Source of the DNA: Paludibacter sp.
GTDB lineage: Bacteria; Bacteroidota; Bacteroidia; Bacteroidales; Paludibacteraceae
Assembly (NCBI GenBank): GCA_023666945.1
Contig: JAMPAY010000011.1
Location: forward strand, 1-64,000
Direction of reading: 5' to 3'
DNA: 64,000 nucleotides
The notes under the pieces are model-generated. The model did not search any database. It saw only the letters and a program-made list of their open reading frames with translations, and was not told the DNA's origin. Made by a program: the position numbers and the translations under genes. Of the stretch, positions 7,669-16,196 are shown one piece after another. Position 1 is the stretch's first letter; the number at the start of each line of letters is the position of its first letter.

Positions 7669-10149
7669 TTATTTTTTTATGAATAGTTTTGTTTCCTGAT
7701 AATTGGTAGTGCTTATTTGCAATATATACATACCGCTCTCTAATGCCGATACATTTATCTCTTTTGTACCATTGTTGTCGGTTTGTAGTATTTCGCCTGT
7801 CAGCGAGAAAATACGTGTTGTGCGCACTTCGCATGCAGTATTGATGTAGAGCGTATTCTCTACGGGGTTTGGATAGATACTGATGTTCGATGTTGCGGCT
7901 TCTACATTATCTATGGCTGTGGGGATATTGCACTCGGGTTCCAGTTTTTCGGCACCGCCCGACCACGAATAGCATACGTCTTCATCGGTATACAAGTCGC
8001 CGGTTTGGTCTTTTCCTTGACCTGCATTAAAGATAAAGTTCACCCCCCGAATGTCTGCGGAAAATTCATACGAATACCATCCTTCAGTATCGGAAACCAT
8101 CTCAGTACCGGGCCATTTCCCGAGGAGCATATTGGTGGTTGTTCCTTCGGTAGTCCATGCATACAAGTATATTTTCTGCCATGAAGCAGGTTTCCAAAAG
8201 CGAACTATAATGGGTGTGGTCTGCGGAGCCTTGTAGGTGTAAGTGTAGGTCTGTACCTTACTGGCTTCTCCTCCTGCTACAGCATAGGCTTTTAGTGTGG
8301 TGGTTTCACGAATGACAATGGGGGTAGTATACGTTTGTTTGGTAGAAGATACGGTTGGGTCAGATCCGTCTAATGTATAATAAATCGTAGCACTGCCGTT
8401 GCCGCCGATAGTCTGCATTGTTACACTCAATCCTGTATTGTTATCTTTGAATGTGGAGGAACCGGGGGATACAATCAATTGAGGTGCAATGGCAGTATTC
8501 GTTTGATAATAAACGGCATAATTAGTTCCCTTGTCGGCTAATGTGTAGCCTGACGGAGTGGTATTATAGCCACTGTTAGGTCCTAAGAATAGTTTGATAC
8601 TTCCGTTGGTGCCGGTAATAGTGGCTTTGTAATAACCATTACCTGCTTCATCGCTCACTGCGCTCTGACTATGTACACCTGTAGCCTTACGGGCAAGCAC
8701 CATTGGACCGATATGTTCTTTGAATTTTACCCAATGCGGCCAAAATACGCATGGCACACCTGGCATTGATAGTAAGAACGCGTTGGCTTGCAGTATCTTT
8801 TCCGGATATTTCATACTATTGTTTAATCCGCAAAATTCGTTGTTATCACGCTGATATGTATCATGATTATCTACAAACGTAACAGCATAACGACTTTTTC
8901 CCGCTCCTAACAGTCCGCTGCCTTTGCATCCCATATAATTGTCTGCGGCAATACCTTGGTTAAAAGCGGCATATTTGGTTGCAAAATCAAAGGTCAGAGT
9001 ATTATTGCCTGCATCGTTCAAATAACTTTGCAGGGTAGCGGCATTGCCGTCCCAAAACTCGGTTACGGAGAAATAGTTACGAGCGGCAGAATTATAGATG
9101 TTAATGTATTTGCCCAAAAAGCCTTTGCAATAGTCATAACGCCAACCGTCATATCCTATCTCGTTTTTTAACCAAAGCAAATAAGCCTTTATCATGTTTT
9201 GTACTTGACTGCTGCTATGGTCTAAATCGCGTGCGGCAGCATAGTTGGCTTCGCCTAAATAACCGGCATCGGATGCACCTGTGGCTTTTCCTTTGCATGA
9301 ACCTGCTTCTGTTGCTGAGTTTACCTCATCGGTTTTACAAATCCATGATGCATCAGGCTGAAATTTGCCATAACCATCAAAATCAAGGTCGTAGAAATCA
9401 CACCAAGTAGATTTGTTGTTCATATGATTGACAACTATGTCGGCTATAACTTTTGTGTCCGTAGCGTGCAATGCATCAATAAGTTCAACCAATTGATCAC
9501 GAGTTCCCCATGCACTATTCTGGTTGGAGTATTGACTGGGCAGATAACCTACACCGCCGGACGATTTTGCCGAAGGCGGAAGCCATACTAAGTCGAAATA
9601 AGCACCAATTTCACCGGCTTGTGCCAACAGAGTGGTCCATTTGGTATCTCCATGTGTTGCGCTTGATGAATTAGAATCCCAATAGAAAGCCTGTAACATA
9701 ACATCCGGGCAGTTGGCGGGAACCGATGTGGTATAATCCGGTCGATTATCATCACCGTTATCGTTACCGTTATCATCGTTGCCGCACACTGTCGCTTCTT
9801 CGATGTACATCATATCATCTTCATACGCCAATTTGATGTATACCGTATAGCAGCCTGTAGTGTTGCAACGTATGCCATTTGCAGAAGCAGTAAAATTGGC
9901 ATACGCTCCATATGGGTCAAGTACACCGATTGCCCATTCTGTGGCATTTTCATCGTCATATGCAGTAAGCATATCACCTGCATTAAGAGCAATAGCGTCT
10001 GTTTTGTACTGGGTGCGTCCTTGAAAATCCTGTTCGCCTGTAGCATAGGCAGGATAGTTCTTGCTACTATTGATACGTACCGAAAAACTAGCGGCAAATG
10101 TAGTACATGCTGCTAATAGCAGCATAAAAAGAGTAATCTGTTTTTTCAT
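7669..10149 (-). CDS. Secreted GH13 alpha-amylase with starch-binding and T9SS domains (826 aa)
   Basis: Signal peptide 1-20, then an N-terminal beta module (about 21-120) and an Asn/Asp-rich linker (about 123-137). The GH13 catalytic domain runs about 145-555, with ADIVVNH (236-242), GWRYDYCKGF (335-344, nucleophile Asp339), VTEFWD (Glu364) and FVDNHD (425-430). A chitobiase/beta-hexosaminidase C-terminal-like domain (IYYTLDGSDPTV, about 589-600) and a CBM26-like starch-binding module (FWKPASWQKIYLYAWT, about 651-666) come next. A T9SS sorting domain with IYPNPVENTLYI ends the protein. The GH13 motifs are of the liquefying alpha-amylase type. First gene of the two-gene amylase operon. Confidence 0.93.
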   Translation of the reverse strand: MKKQITLFMLLLAACTTFAASFSVRINSSKNYPAYATGEQDFQGRTQYKTDAIALNAGDMLTAYDDENATEWAIGVLDPYGAYANFTASANGIRCNTTGCYTVYIKLAYEDDMMYIEEATVCGNDDNGNDNGDDNRPDYTTSVPANCPDVMLQAFYWDSNSSSATHGDTKWTTLLAQAGEIGAYFDLVWLPPSAKSSGGVGYLPSQYSNQNSAWGTRDQLVELIDALHATDTKVIADIVVNHMNNKSTWCDFYDLDFDGYGKFQPDASWICKTDEVNSATEAGSCKGKATGASDAGYLGEANYAAARDLDHSSSQVQNMIKAYLLWLKNEIGYDGWRYDYCKGFLGKYINIYNSAARNYFSVTEFWDGNAATLQSYLNDAGNNTLTFDFATKYAAFNQGIAADNYMGCKGSGLLGAGKSRYAVTFVDNHDTYQRDNNEFCGLNNSMKYPEKILQANAFLLSMPGVPCVFWPHWVKFKEHIGPMVLARKATGVHSQSAVSDEAGNGYYKATITGTNGSIKLFLGPNSGYNTTPSGYTLADKGTNYAVYYQTNTAIAPQLIVSPGSSTFKDNNTGLSVTMQTIGGNGSATIYYTLDGSDPTVSSTKQTYTTPIVIRETTTLKAYAVAGGEASKVQTYTYTYKAPQTTPIIVRFWKPASWQKIYLYAWTTEGTTTNMLLGKWPGTEMVSDTEGWYSYEFSADIRGVNFIFNAGQGKDQTGDLYTDEDVCYSWSGGAEKLEPECNIPTAIDNVEAATSNISIYPNPVENTLYINTACEVRTTRIFSLTGEILQTDNNGTKEINVSALESGMYILQISTTNYQETKLFIKK

Positions 10150-10188
10150 GTTCTTGATAAACTTAAAAGGTTAAGCATAATCAGTTTA

Positions 10189-10196
10189 CAAAGATA
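10189..10196 (-). promoter_or_regulatory. Candidate -7 box for the amylase operon
   Basis: On the minus strand this reads TATCTTTG, 39 bases before the amylase ATG. I see no TTTG at the usual 18-20 base spacing upstream, so the -33 element is weak or absent. Confidence 0.4.
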
Positions 10197-10287
10197 CGAA
10201 AAATGGCTATAACAACGCGTGTGGTAAATCTGAATTGCAGAATAAGACCGATGAGTGGTGTGATAATGCAGACGGTTGAAGTCGTTA

Positions 10288-10965
10288 TTATTCTACATCG
10301 GTAATAATCACTTCATTCTCGGTAATGCGAAAACGTACATTATATCCTTTGTAACCGATACCGTATATTCGTGCCGAATCGTGCTGGTAAGCGGGACGAG
10401 GGTCTTCTGCCAAGATGTCTGTAATCTCCAGCCATGTCTTTGGGGGTAATTTACAACGTAAATGAGGGAGGATTGTTACCGGCAGTCTGTATTCCAGACT
10501 TTTACTTGCAAAACCATTATCGGCTTCAGGGTGAGAGTCGGTATAGGCAAGATAGGGTTTTATGTCGTAAATAGGCGTTCCGTTCAGCAAGTCGGCACCG
10601 CTTACTATGAGTGTTAAGCCATCTTCTGTAGTTTGTTCGGTGCGCAACAGACGTACCGATGATAAACCTATAGGATTCGGACGAAAAGGTGAACGCGTGG
10701 CAAATACGCCTATGCGTGTATTGCCTCCCAATCTTGGAGGGCGAACCGTAGGCGACCAATCTGCATGTTTTTCATTGGCGGAAAATCCCCAGATTAACCA
10801 TAAATGCGACCATTGTTCAATACCTCGCAAGGCATCCGGATTACGATAAGCCGATGCAAATACAATGCGAGTTTCGACCGATTCCACTCTGCCGCTTTGG
10901 CGGGGAATACCGAATTTTCCGTCATAACCGTTTCGGGCGTATGCTATAGGGATAAGGGATTGCAT
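10288..10965 (-). CDS. trmO: tRNA (N6-threonylcarbamoyladenosine-37)-N6 methyltransferase
   Basis: TrmO/TsaA family. It methylates t6A37 of certain tRNAs using S-adenosylmethionine. Diagnostic stretches are YDGKFGIPRQSG near the N-terminus, WSHLWLIWGF, the VRPPRLGG and GVFATRSPFRPNPIGLS core of the family, and DIKPYLAYTDS. The start is set at the ATG at 10965: a good promoter lies between this ATG and a longer possible start at 11025, and homologues begin right before the YDGKF motif. The C-terminal region (from about 190) is the extension typical of long TrmO proteins. Confidence 0.92.
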   Translation of the reverse strand: MQSLIPIAYARNGYDGKFGIPRQSGRVESVETRIVFASAYRNPDALRGIEQWSHLWLIWGFSANEKHADWSPTVRPPRLGGNTRIGVFATRSPFRPNPIGLSSVRLLRTEQTTEDGLTLIVSGADLLNGTPIYDIKPYLAYTDSHPEADNGFASKSLEYRLPVTILPHLRCKLPPKTWLEITDILAEDPRPAYQHDSARIYGIGYKGYNVRFRITENEVIITDVE

Positions 10966-10973
10966 AAACGTTG

Positions 10974-11005
10974 CAAAAGTATAAATTATTTTGCGGTATT
11001 GCAAA
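10974..11005 (-). promoter_or_regulatory. trmO promoter (-33/-7)
   Basis: On the minus strand: TTTG at 11005-11002, 20 bases, then TACTTTTG at 10981-10974. The -7 box ends only 8 bases before the trmO ATG, so the transcript must be leaderless or nearly so if this promoter is used. Confidence 0.65.
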
Positions 11006-11026
11006 TTTGCACATAGGTACAACAAG

Positions 11027-11154
11027 GCAACCGCATCAAAAACATAACGTATAGATAACCAGTCATGGTGATTTTTCGCTTAATGCATAGATATGCAGAA
11101 AAGTATATTTGATAATCAGTACTTTAAGTTTCTGATAAAATTTGATGCGGTTGC
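11027..11154. repeat. 14-bp inverted repeat pair in the trmO/phosphodiesterase gap
   Basis: GCAACCGCATCAAA at 11027-11040 recurs inverted at 11141-11154, 100 bases apart. The enclosed 100 bases hold no reading frame I can support. The whole 10966-11493 interval is non-coding apart from the trmO promoter, this inverted repeat and the tandem repeats at 11234-11288. Confidence 0.7.
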
Positions 11155-11233
11155 TCTGTAGGTACGGTTCTATACTATTGGGGGATGTGTAACTTTTGAG
11201 ATTTGAGCAGGTTGTTGGGATTGACAGAATGAC

Positions 11234-11288
11234 ATCTCGACACGGTCTCGTTATGATCTCGTTATGGTCTCGTAACTGTCTCGTATAG
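11234..11288. repeat. Five 11-bp tandem repeats, unit RTCTCGTTATG
   Basis: Five consecutive 11-base units: ATCTCGACACG, GTCTCGTTATG, ATCTCGTTATG, GTCTCGTAACT, GTCTCGTATAG. The same unit recurs at 33659-33691. Similarity between the two places extends about 75 bases upstream (ATTGGGG, then ATTGACA-A/G-AATGA at matching spacing), so the tandem units are the end of a degenerate dispersed repeat of about 120 bases. Confidence 0.75.
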
Positions 11289-11493
11289 CAGTACTGATAA
11301 GAAATGATATGTATGATAGGTAAGATGGTGTTAATATGTTGTTGTTTTGAATGAAATAATATAATTTGGATAGTTGCTGTGTGCGTGGTAATGTGAGAGG
11401 TTCTGTAAAAAAAACGGACTATAGAATCTTATGGAATACAGCACGTATTTATTATCATGCCTTTTGTGGAAAGTCAATAGAGTATGATGCGGG

Positions 11494-14400
11494 TTATTGC
11501 TTTGTGAATTTCTCTACCTCTCCGTCAATACGGATAATATAGTGACCGGTAGGAAGTAAGGAGGTGTCAAGCAACAATTCTGTACCAGTGTATGTTGTAT
11601 TGGGGTGATATTTAGTGCCTGTTATGGATATGGTTTCTATGATAGTAGGTTTGTCGTTCAATGCGACGTGTAAATTGCCTGTTGTAGGATTGGGATAGAG
11701 TTTCAGACTCTTATCGGTAATATTGGTCAGAGCATCTGCTATTGGAGCATTACGGTCGTAGAGTGTATAAACAGCCATACCGTTGGAAGGGCAATATAGG
11801 TAAATACGGGCACTATCTTGGTTGATAACTTCTGCAAACAGCCAGTTAGCACATGACATATTTCCCTCTTCTCCATAGCCTTTCGTTCCGATGGGGTCGA
11901 CGGAAGTGATAACCTGATTGGTAGTTATATCACGAATTGTAAAACCACCCTGATAGTTGGCGCCTGAGGGATGAATAAATATTTTATGTCCTGCCAAAGT
12001 AAAATAGTCGCCTCCTATAGTAGTGTTGCGCATGGGAGGGGTAGTTCCGGATCTGGTTGTAAAGAAATCGCTATTGTCGCCACCGTTATACAACTTAAAT
12101 CCGGTACTACGTACTTGATAAATCCAATTCTCACTATTGTTGTTGACAGGAATAACATAGCCTGCCGTAGAACCGGTCATGGTCAAGTTGTCACAAAGTT
12201 CGGTATTGATAACTTCCCCCTTGTTGAATGTGATGATATTTACGGCGTTTTGTTGGTTGGGATACATGTATACATATCCTATACCCTCCAATATGTTTCC
12301 TGAAGCAGAGATGAAATTGGTCTGTCCTGCGGCCGGAACAGTGACAGATAACTCCAATGGTGCGGCTGTATATTCAGTGGTTGTTCCTGCAGGATAGATC
12401 AGGAAACCATGTTCGATGCCGGTACTTTTATCGTTACGTATGATGATGTTGCCGACATCGTCGAGTGCCGTACCCCAACCTGCACCTCCCGGCAATGAGC
12501 CTAGGCAACCGGTAGAGTTGAATACGTACAATTTTTTATCAACGCAATCGTTTACATAGAAACATCCATTCGCAGCACCTCCTTGTTGAGCGTTTGCACC
12601 ATGAATGTGTTCCGGCTCATTCCCCAATACGGTACTTCTTTCCCAGTCTTTCCTGAGTTGAAAATCGGCATCTTCGCGTGGAAGAGAGTCTTCTTCTAAG
12701 GTGCAAGAATATATGTATATGCCTGCATCGGAAACAAACAGATAAAGATTGAGTTGTCCATTGTTTAATTCGATATGAGCATTCTTATAAGCATTGCTTT
12801 CAGATTGAATACCCTCATCGGGGAGCCATTGAGAAACTAATTTGGCAGCATTGATGCCTTTCGTAATATCCAACATCGCCAATTGTGCCATTTCGTTGAC
12901 TGCCACTGCATAGACTTTGCCTGCTATGCGCAGATAGTTGAGTCCTACTGCGGCATCGGTAAGCATATCTGCTTTGAATCGGCTATATTCTTTTATGTCG
13001 CCTTCTTCCCAACGGAATGTATATTCGGTAGGTTGCATATATTCGCTATCCATAATGATATTGTTGCGGTGCATGGGTGACACCATTATGTTTGGGTGTG
13101 TTTCCTGTAGAGCCGATATGTAATCGGAAACGGTAACACAACAAGTGTTTTGTATGTTACTATTTCTTAATTGCACACCTATCAAATGATAAGCAACGTT
13201 GGGTTGAGATTGTAAAGCAGTGTAGCTATTGAGCCAGATATAGCAAGACCCTAATTTACCACTCAGTGTCATTTCACCGCCTACGATTGCTTGTTGATAA
13301 TCGTTTGCAAGTTTGCTCTTGTCAAGTGTCAGCAGTTTTTTAGGTTTTGCCTTATCGTTGTCCCATTGATAAATATGCAAATCTTCGGTTGCGATTGTGG
13401 CTTGATTGCATCCCAATAGTATCCCGTCGGCAGTAAAAGCCATATCGCTCAAGGGGTTTGTACCTTCAGTAATACCGGTTAAATCCATGCGTTGTATTTC
13501 TTTTCCGTCTTTAGGATTGATGATGCTCAAAAGCGGAGTGTTATCCGATTGTGTGGCAAGAATATACAGTTTGCCATCTTTTAAGAGGGTTTTGCGTATG
13601 ATAGTTTCGGTGAGAAAATCAGGTAAAGCGGTTTCGCTTACAAGAGAGGGATTATAAAGTCCTTTTATGGGGGCATCTGTAGTGGGATAATCGATTTCGT
13701 TAGGCAGAAGAGTATTATCCACGTCAAGTTTTGGTAAATCGAGAGGCTCCAAACGGTCGGTAGTGATAAAATCGCAACCCATATTACCAAAGGATTTGTA
13801 AGCATCGTTGGTATTTACAGTCCAGACATTGACTTTGATATCTGCGGCATGAAACTTTCGTACTGTTGTTTTGTCAACACCATCGTTGCGGCAATCGACA
13901 TCAATACCATACGTGGTGCAGAAATCGTAAGCGGCATCCGAAAGACTATATACCAAATACTGCAATGTTATATCCGGATAGTTATTGCGGATATACTGCA
14001 AACAAGGTTTCATACTGGTGAGTATGATGCAAGTTGAGCGAAATCCTTTGCTTTCGATGAGCGAAAGTAAGGCAGGTATATTGGAGCAATCATTGTTATT
14101 GATACCTGTAGCCCATTTGAGTTCGATGAGAGGATAGACGCCGTATTGTTTGCATATGTCCAGATATTCGGCAATAGAGCATAAGTGTCCGGTGTATTTT
14201 ACTCCACTACGCGTTTGCGATAGTGTTTCCGCTTGTAAGGCAGCAAGTGTGTTGCTTGCGATGGTAAGCGAACCTCCCCAGGTGGTAAGATCGTCGTTGT
14301 GACAACAAACAAAGTGCCCGTCTTTTGTTACTTTTACATCGGTTTCTAAATACTGATAGCCCTTGGTAGCCCCATTGATAAAAGACTCTGAAGAGTTTTC

Positions 14401-14496
14401 CAATCCCCAAGCACTGCCTCTGTGTCCCACTAATAGTGGTTGAGCCTGCAAACTGATAGCACAGACGAGCAGAATGAAGAGTGATGTGTGTTTCAT
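11494..14496 (-). CDS. Secreted glycerophosphodiester phosphodiesterase-like protein with T9SS tail (1000 aa)
   Basis: Signal peptide 1-18. The GDPD catalytic domain covers about 20-260: VGHRGSAWGLENS (His25, Arg26), YLETDVKVTKDG (Glu51, Asp53), CCHNDDL (His66) and PLIELKW. These match the metal-binding and catalytic positions of the glycerophosphodiesterase family, which releases sn-glycerol 3-phosphate from deacylated phospholipids. Residues about 290-900 are a long beta-rich region with propeller-like repeats and no recognised catalytic motif. The end is a Por sorting domain (LKLYPNPTTGNLHVAL). The fusion to such a long beta-region is unusual; true substrate unknown. Confidence 0.85.
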   Translation of the reverse strand: MKHTSLFILLVCAISLQAQPLLVGHRGSAWGLENSSESFINGATKGYQYLETDVKVTKDGHFVCCHNDDLTTWGGSLTIASNTLAALQAETLSQTRSGVKYTGHLCSIAEYLDICKQYGVYPLIELKWATGINNNDCSNIPALLSLIESKGFRSTCIILTSMKPCLQYIRNNYPDITLQYLVYSLSDAAYDFCTTYGIDVDCRNDGVDKTTVRKFHAADIKVNVWTVNTNDAYKSFGNMGCDFITTDRLEPLDLPKLDVDNTLLPNEIDYPTTDAPIKGLYNPSLVSETALPDFLTETIIRKTLLKDGKLYILATQSDNTPLLSIINPKDGKEIQRMDLTGITEGTNPLSDMAFTADGILLGCNQATIATEDLHIYQWDNDKAKPKKLLTLDKSKLANDYQQAIVGGEMTLSGKLGSCYIWLNSYTALQSQPNVAYHLIGVQLRNSNIQNTCCVTVSDYISALQETHPNIMVSPMHRNNIIMDSEYMQPTEYTFRWEEGDIKEYSRFKADMLTDAAVGLNYLRIAGKVYAVAVNEMAQLAMLDITKGINAAKLVSQWLPDEGIQSESNAYKNAHIELNNGQLNLYLFVSDAGIYIYSCTLEEDSLPREDADFQLRKDWERSTVLGNEPEHIHGANAQQGGAANGCFYVNDCVDKKLYVFNSTGCLGSLPGGAGWGTALDDVGNIIIRNDKSTGIEHGFLIYPAGTTTEYTAAPLELSVTVPAAGQTNFISASGNILEGIGYVYMYPNQQNAVNIITFNKGEVINTELCDNLTMTGSTAGYVIPVNNNSENWIYQVRSTGFKLYNGGDNSDFFTTRSGTTPPMRNTTIGGDYFTLAGHKIFIHPSGANYQGGFTIRDITTNQVITSVDPIGTKGYGEEGNMSCANWLFAEVINQDSARIYLYCPSNGMAVYTLYDRNAPIADALTNITDKSLKLYPNPTTGNLHVALNDKPTIIETISITGTKYHPNTTYTGTELLLDTSLLPTGHYIIRIDGEVEKFTKQ

Positions 14497-14534
14497 GATA
14501 AGAAATTTTTTGTAAGTAAATATGGTTATGTAGG

Positions 14535-14564
14535 CAAAAATACTACAAAATTACCATATACAAA
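14535..14564 (-). promoter_or_regulatory. Promoter of the secreted phosphodiesterase gene
   Basis: Minus strand: TTTG at 14564-14561, 18 bases, TATTTTTG at 14542-14535, 38 bases before the ATG at 14496. The rest of the 14497-14805 gap is AT-rich and shows only this and the ogt promoter. Confidence 0.5.
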
Positions 14565-14757
14565 AGTCTTAAAAATATGTTGTACAACATAATATAAGCA
14601 CTATTTTATGCAAACCATGACGGTTTGTCGGAAATGCTTTATGGGTGTTGATTATGCCACAAATGTATGTAATGATTGGATTGTATCGAAGGATGTAGTT
14701 ATTTGAATTGTAAGGTATGAGACTTTGATGATTTGGATAGTTTTTTTGCATATAGGT

Positions 14758-14788
14758 TTTGAATCTACATTAGTTTGACGTATCTTTG
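14758..14788 (+). promoter_or_regulatory. ogt promoter (-33/-7)
   Basis: TTTG at 14758-14761, 19 bases, TATCTTTG at 14781-14788; the ATG of ogt follows 17 bases later. Confidence 0.65.
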
Positions 14789-14805
14789 CCCTCAAAATAA
14801 CGACC

Positions 14806-15276
14806 ATGCAAATTTCTTATTTCTATTCTTCATTCGGGTGGATTAAAATATCTGTCGAAAATGGTGTTTTGGTAGGGCTTGTTTTTACCAATCAAGTACC
14901 GCTTTCTCCTCAGTATATGAATGTTTTCGAGCAAAAAGTGATAGAACAGGTAGAAGAGTATTTGGCAGGTACTCGTCAATGTTTTACATTGCCATTTCGG
15001 TTTCGAGGTACAGATTTTCAGCAACGGGTATGGCAAGCACTGTTAGCAATTCCTTATGGACAGACACGTACTTATGCCGATATTGCGACTTACATAGGTA
15101 ACCCCAATGCTGCTCGGGCTGTAGGAGCGGCATGTCGTGCCAATCCGTTGCATCTGATTATTCCTTGCCATCGGGTTGTGGGATCCAATGGAAATTTGAC
15201 AGGTTATGCAGGAGGTGTTGACCGAAAATCGGAATTGCTATCCTTGGAGCGAAAAATACAAGCATCAGTTTTGTGA
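14806..15276 (+). CDS. ogt: Methylated-DNA--protein-cysteine methyltransferase
   Basis: O6-alkylguanine-DNA alkyltransferase, a single-use repair protein that moves the alkyl group onto its own cysteine. The active site LIIPCHRVVG is present, preceded by the helix-turn-helix/arginine-finger region FQQRVWQALLAIPYGQTRTYADIA and NPNAARAVGAACRANP, and followed by GYAGGVDRKSELLSLE. 156 residues is the usual length for the Ogt type without an Ada domain. It is monocistronic, with its own promoter. Confidence 0.95.
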   Translation: MQISYFYSSFGWIKISVENGVLVGLVFTNQVPLSPQYMNVFEQKVIEQVEEYLAGTRQCFTLPFRFRGTDFQQRVWQALLAIPYGQTRTYADIATYIGNPNAARAVGAACRANPLHLIIPCHRVVGSNGNLTGYAGGVDRKSELLSLERKIQASVL

Positions 15277-15336
15277 TATTGTTTGTTTTGTGGTAGCACT
15301 TCTCCTAAAAGAACCGTATTCGTGCGGGTCGCTTTT

Positions 15337-16122
15337 CTATAGCGTGGAGGTTCGCGAACGAAATTCGGATAAGGTGATAGCAGTGGCTATAGCAACGTTG
15401 AGTGATTCGGAAGTGGTTGCCCCTGCGGGATAGGAAGGTATCAGCAATGAATTACTAATGAGTGGACGCACTTCGTCGGATATGCCGTTACCTTCGTTGC
15501 CCATAACAATTACCCCTTGCGGACGCAGCGATTGTTGATATATATTCTTGCCTTCGAGAAGTGTTCCGTAAATGGGTAAGTCTTGCTTCCGTACACTTTG
15601 TAAGAAAGCATATAGGGGAGTGTAATATATTTGTACGCGGGCAAGCGCCCCCATGGTGGCTTGTACTGTCTTGGGGTTGTAAGCATCCGCAGTTGTTTCC
15701 GAACATACGATATGGCGAATGCCGAACCAGTCTGCCGTACGGATAATAGTACCCATATTTCCGGGGTCTTGAATGCCATCGAGTACTAATATCAAATCTT
15801 TCAGACAGGCAGAAAGTAGAATATTCGGGTTGAAAGTGGCGGAGGGTAATCTGAATACGCCAATGACTCCCTGAGGTGTTTGTAGTGATGACATTTGCTC
15901 AATCTCTTTCTCAGTGGCTTCCAATATCGGTATGGGAGATAGTTGTGCCATATGTTCAGGATGACTGCTGACCACCCATACAACTTCAAACCGGTGCACC
16001 AGTTCGCTAATACATTTTATTCCTTCAGCAACAAAGAGTGACTCGCTTTCTCTGAATTTCTTTTGACGCAGACTGCGCACTAACTTTATCTGATTCTTAC
16101 TGATGTGCATACAACGGATCAT
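15337..16122 (-). CDS. TrmH/SpoU-family RNA 2'-O-methyltransferase
   Basis: SPOUT methyltransferase of the RlmB/TrmH type acting on rRNA or tRNA with S-adenosylmethionine. The N-terminal substrate-binding domain (SLRQKKFRESESLFVAEGIK) leads to motif 1 (VLDGIQDPGNMGTIIRTADWFG), motif 2 (VIMGNEGNGISDEV) and motif 3 (LIPSYPAGATTSESLNVAIATAI), which together form the knotted cofactor site. The target nucleotide cannot be told. Two ATGs are possible, 16122 and 16110. The first lies 7 bases from the end of the -7 box, so the second may be the one used if a leader is needed. It is divergent from the tamL-like gene. Confidence 0.88.
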   Translation of the reverse strand: MIRCMHISKNQIKLVRSLRQKKFRESESLFVAEGIKCISELVHRFEVVWVVSSHPEHMAQLSPIPILEATEKEIEQMSSLQTPQGVIGVFRLPSATFNPNILLSACLKDLILVLDGIQDPGNMGTIIRTADWFGIRHIVCSETTADAYNPKTVQATMGALARVQIYYTPLYAFLQSVRKQDLPIYGTLLEGKNIYQQSLRPQGVIVMGNEGNGISDEVRPLISNSLLIPSYPAGATTSESLNVAIATAITLSEFRSRTSTL

Positions 16123-16129
16123 TTTAGTG

Positions 16130-16160
16130 CAAAGGTACGCTTATTATTTGGAAAATCCAA
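16130..16160 (-). promoter_or_regulatory. Promoter of the TrmH-family gene
   Basis: Minus strand: TTG at 16160-16158, 20 bases, TACCTTTG at 16137-16130. It overlaps, in the opposite direction, the upstream part of the tamL-like promoter. Confidence 0.6.
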
Positions 16161-16178
16161 CAAATAGGCGTATCTTTG
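16147..16178 (+). promoter_or_regulatory. Promoter of the tamL-like gene
   Basis: TTTG at 16147-16150, 20 bases, TATCTTTG at 16171-16178; ATG at 16197. The -33 regions of this promoter and the divergent one interleave within 14 bases. Confidence 0.65.
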
Positions 16179-16196
16179 CAAAGCTTTTTGGTTATT

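Noticed and set aside
11234..11288. Possible CRISPR array
   Set aside because: Units are 11 bases with no spacers and no cas genes are in the window.
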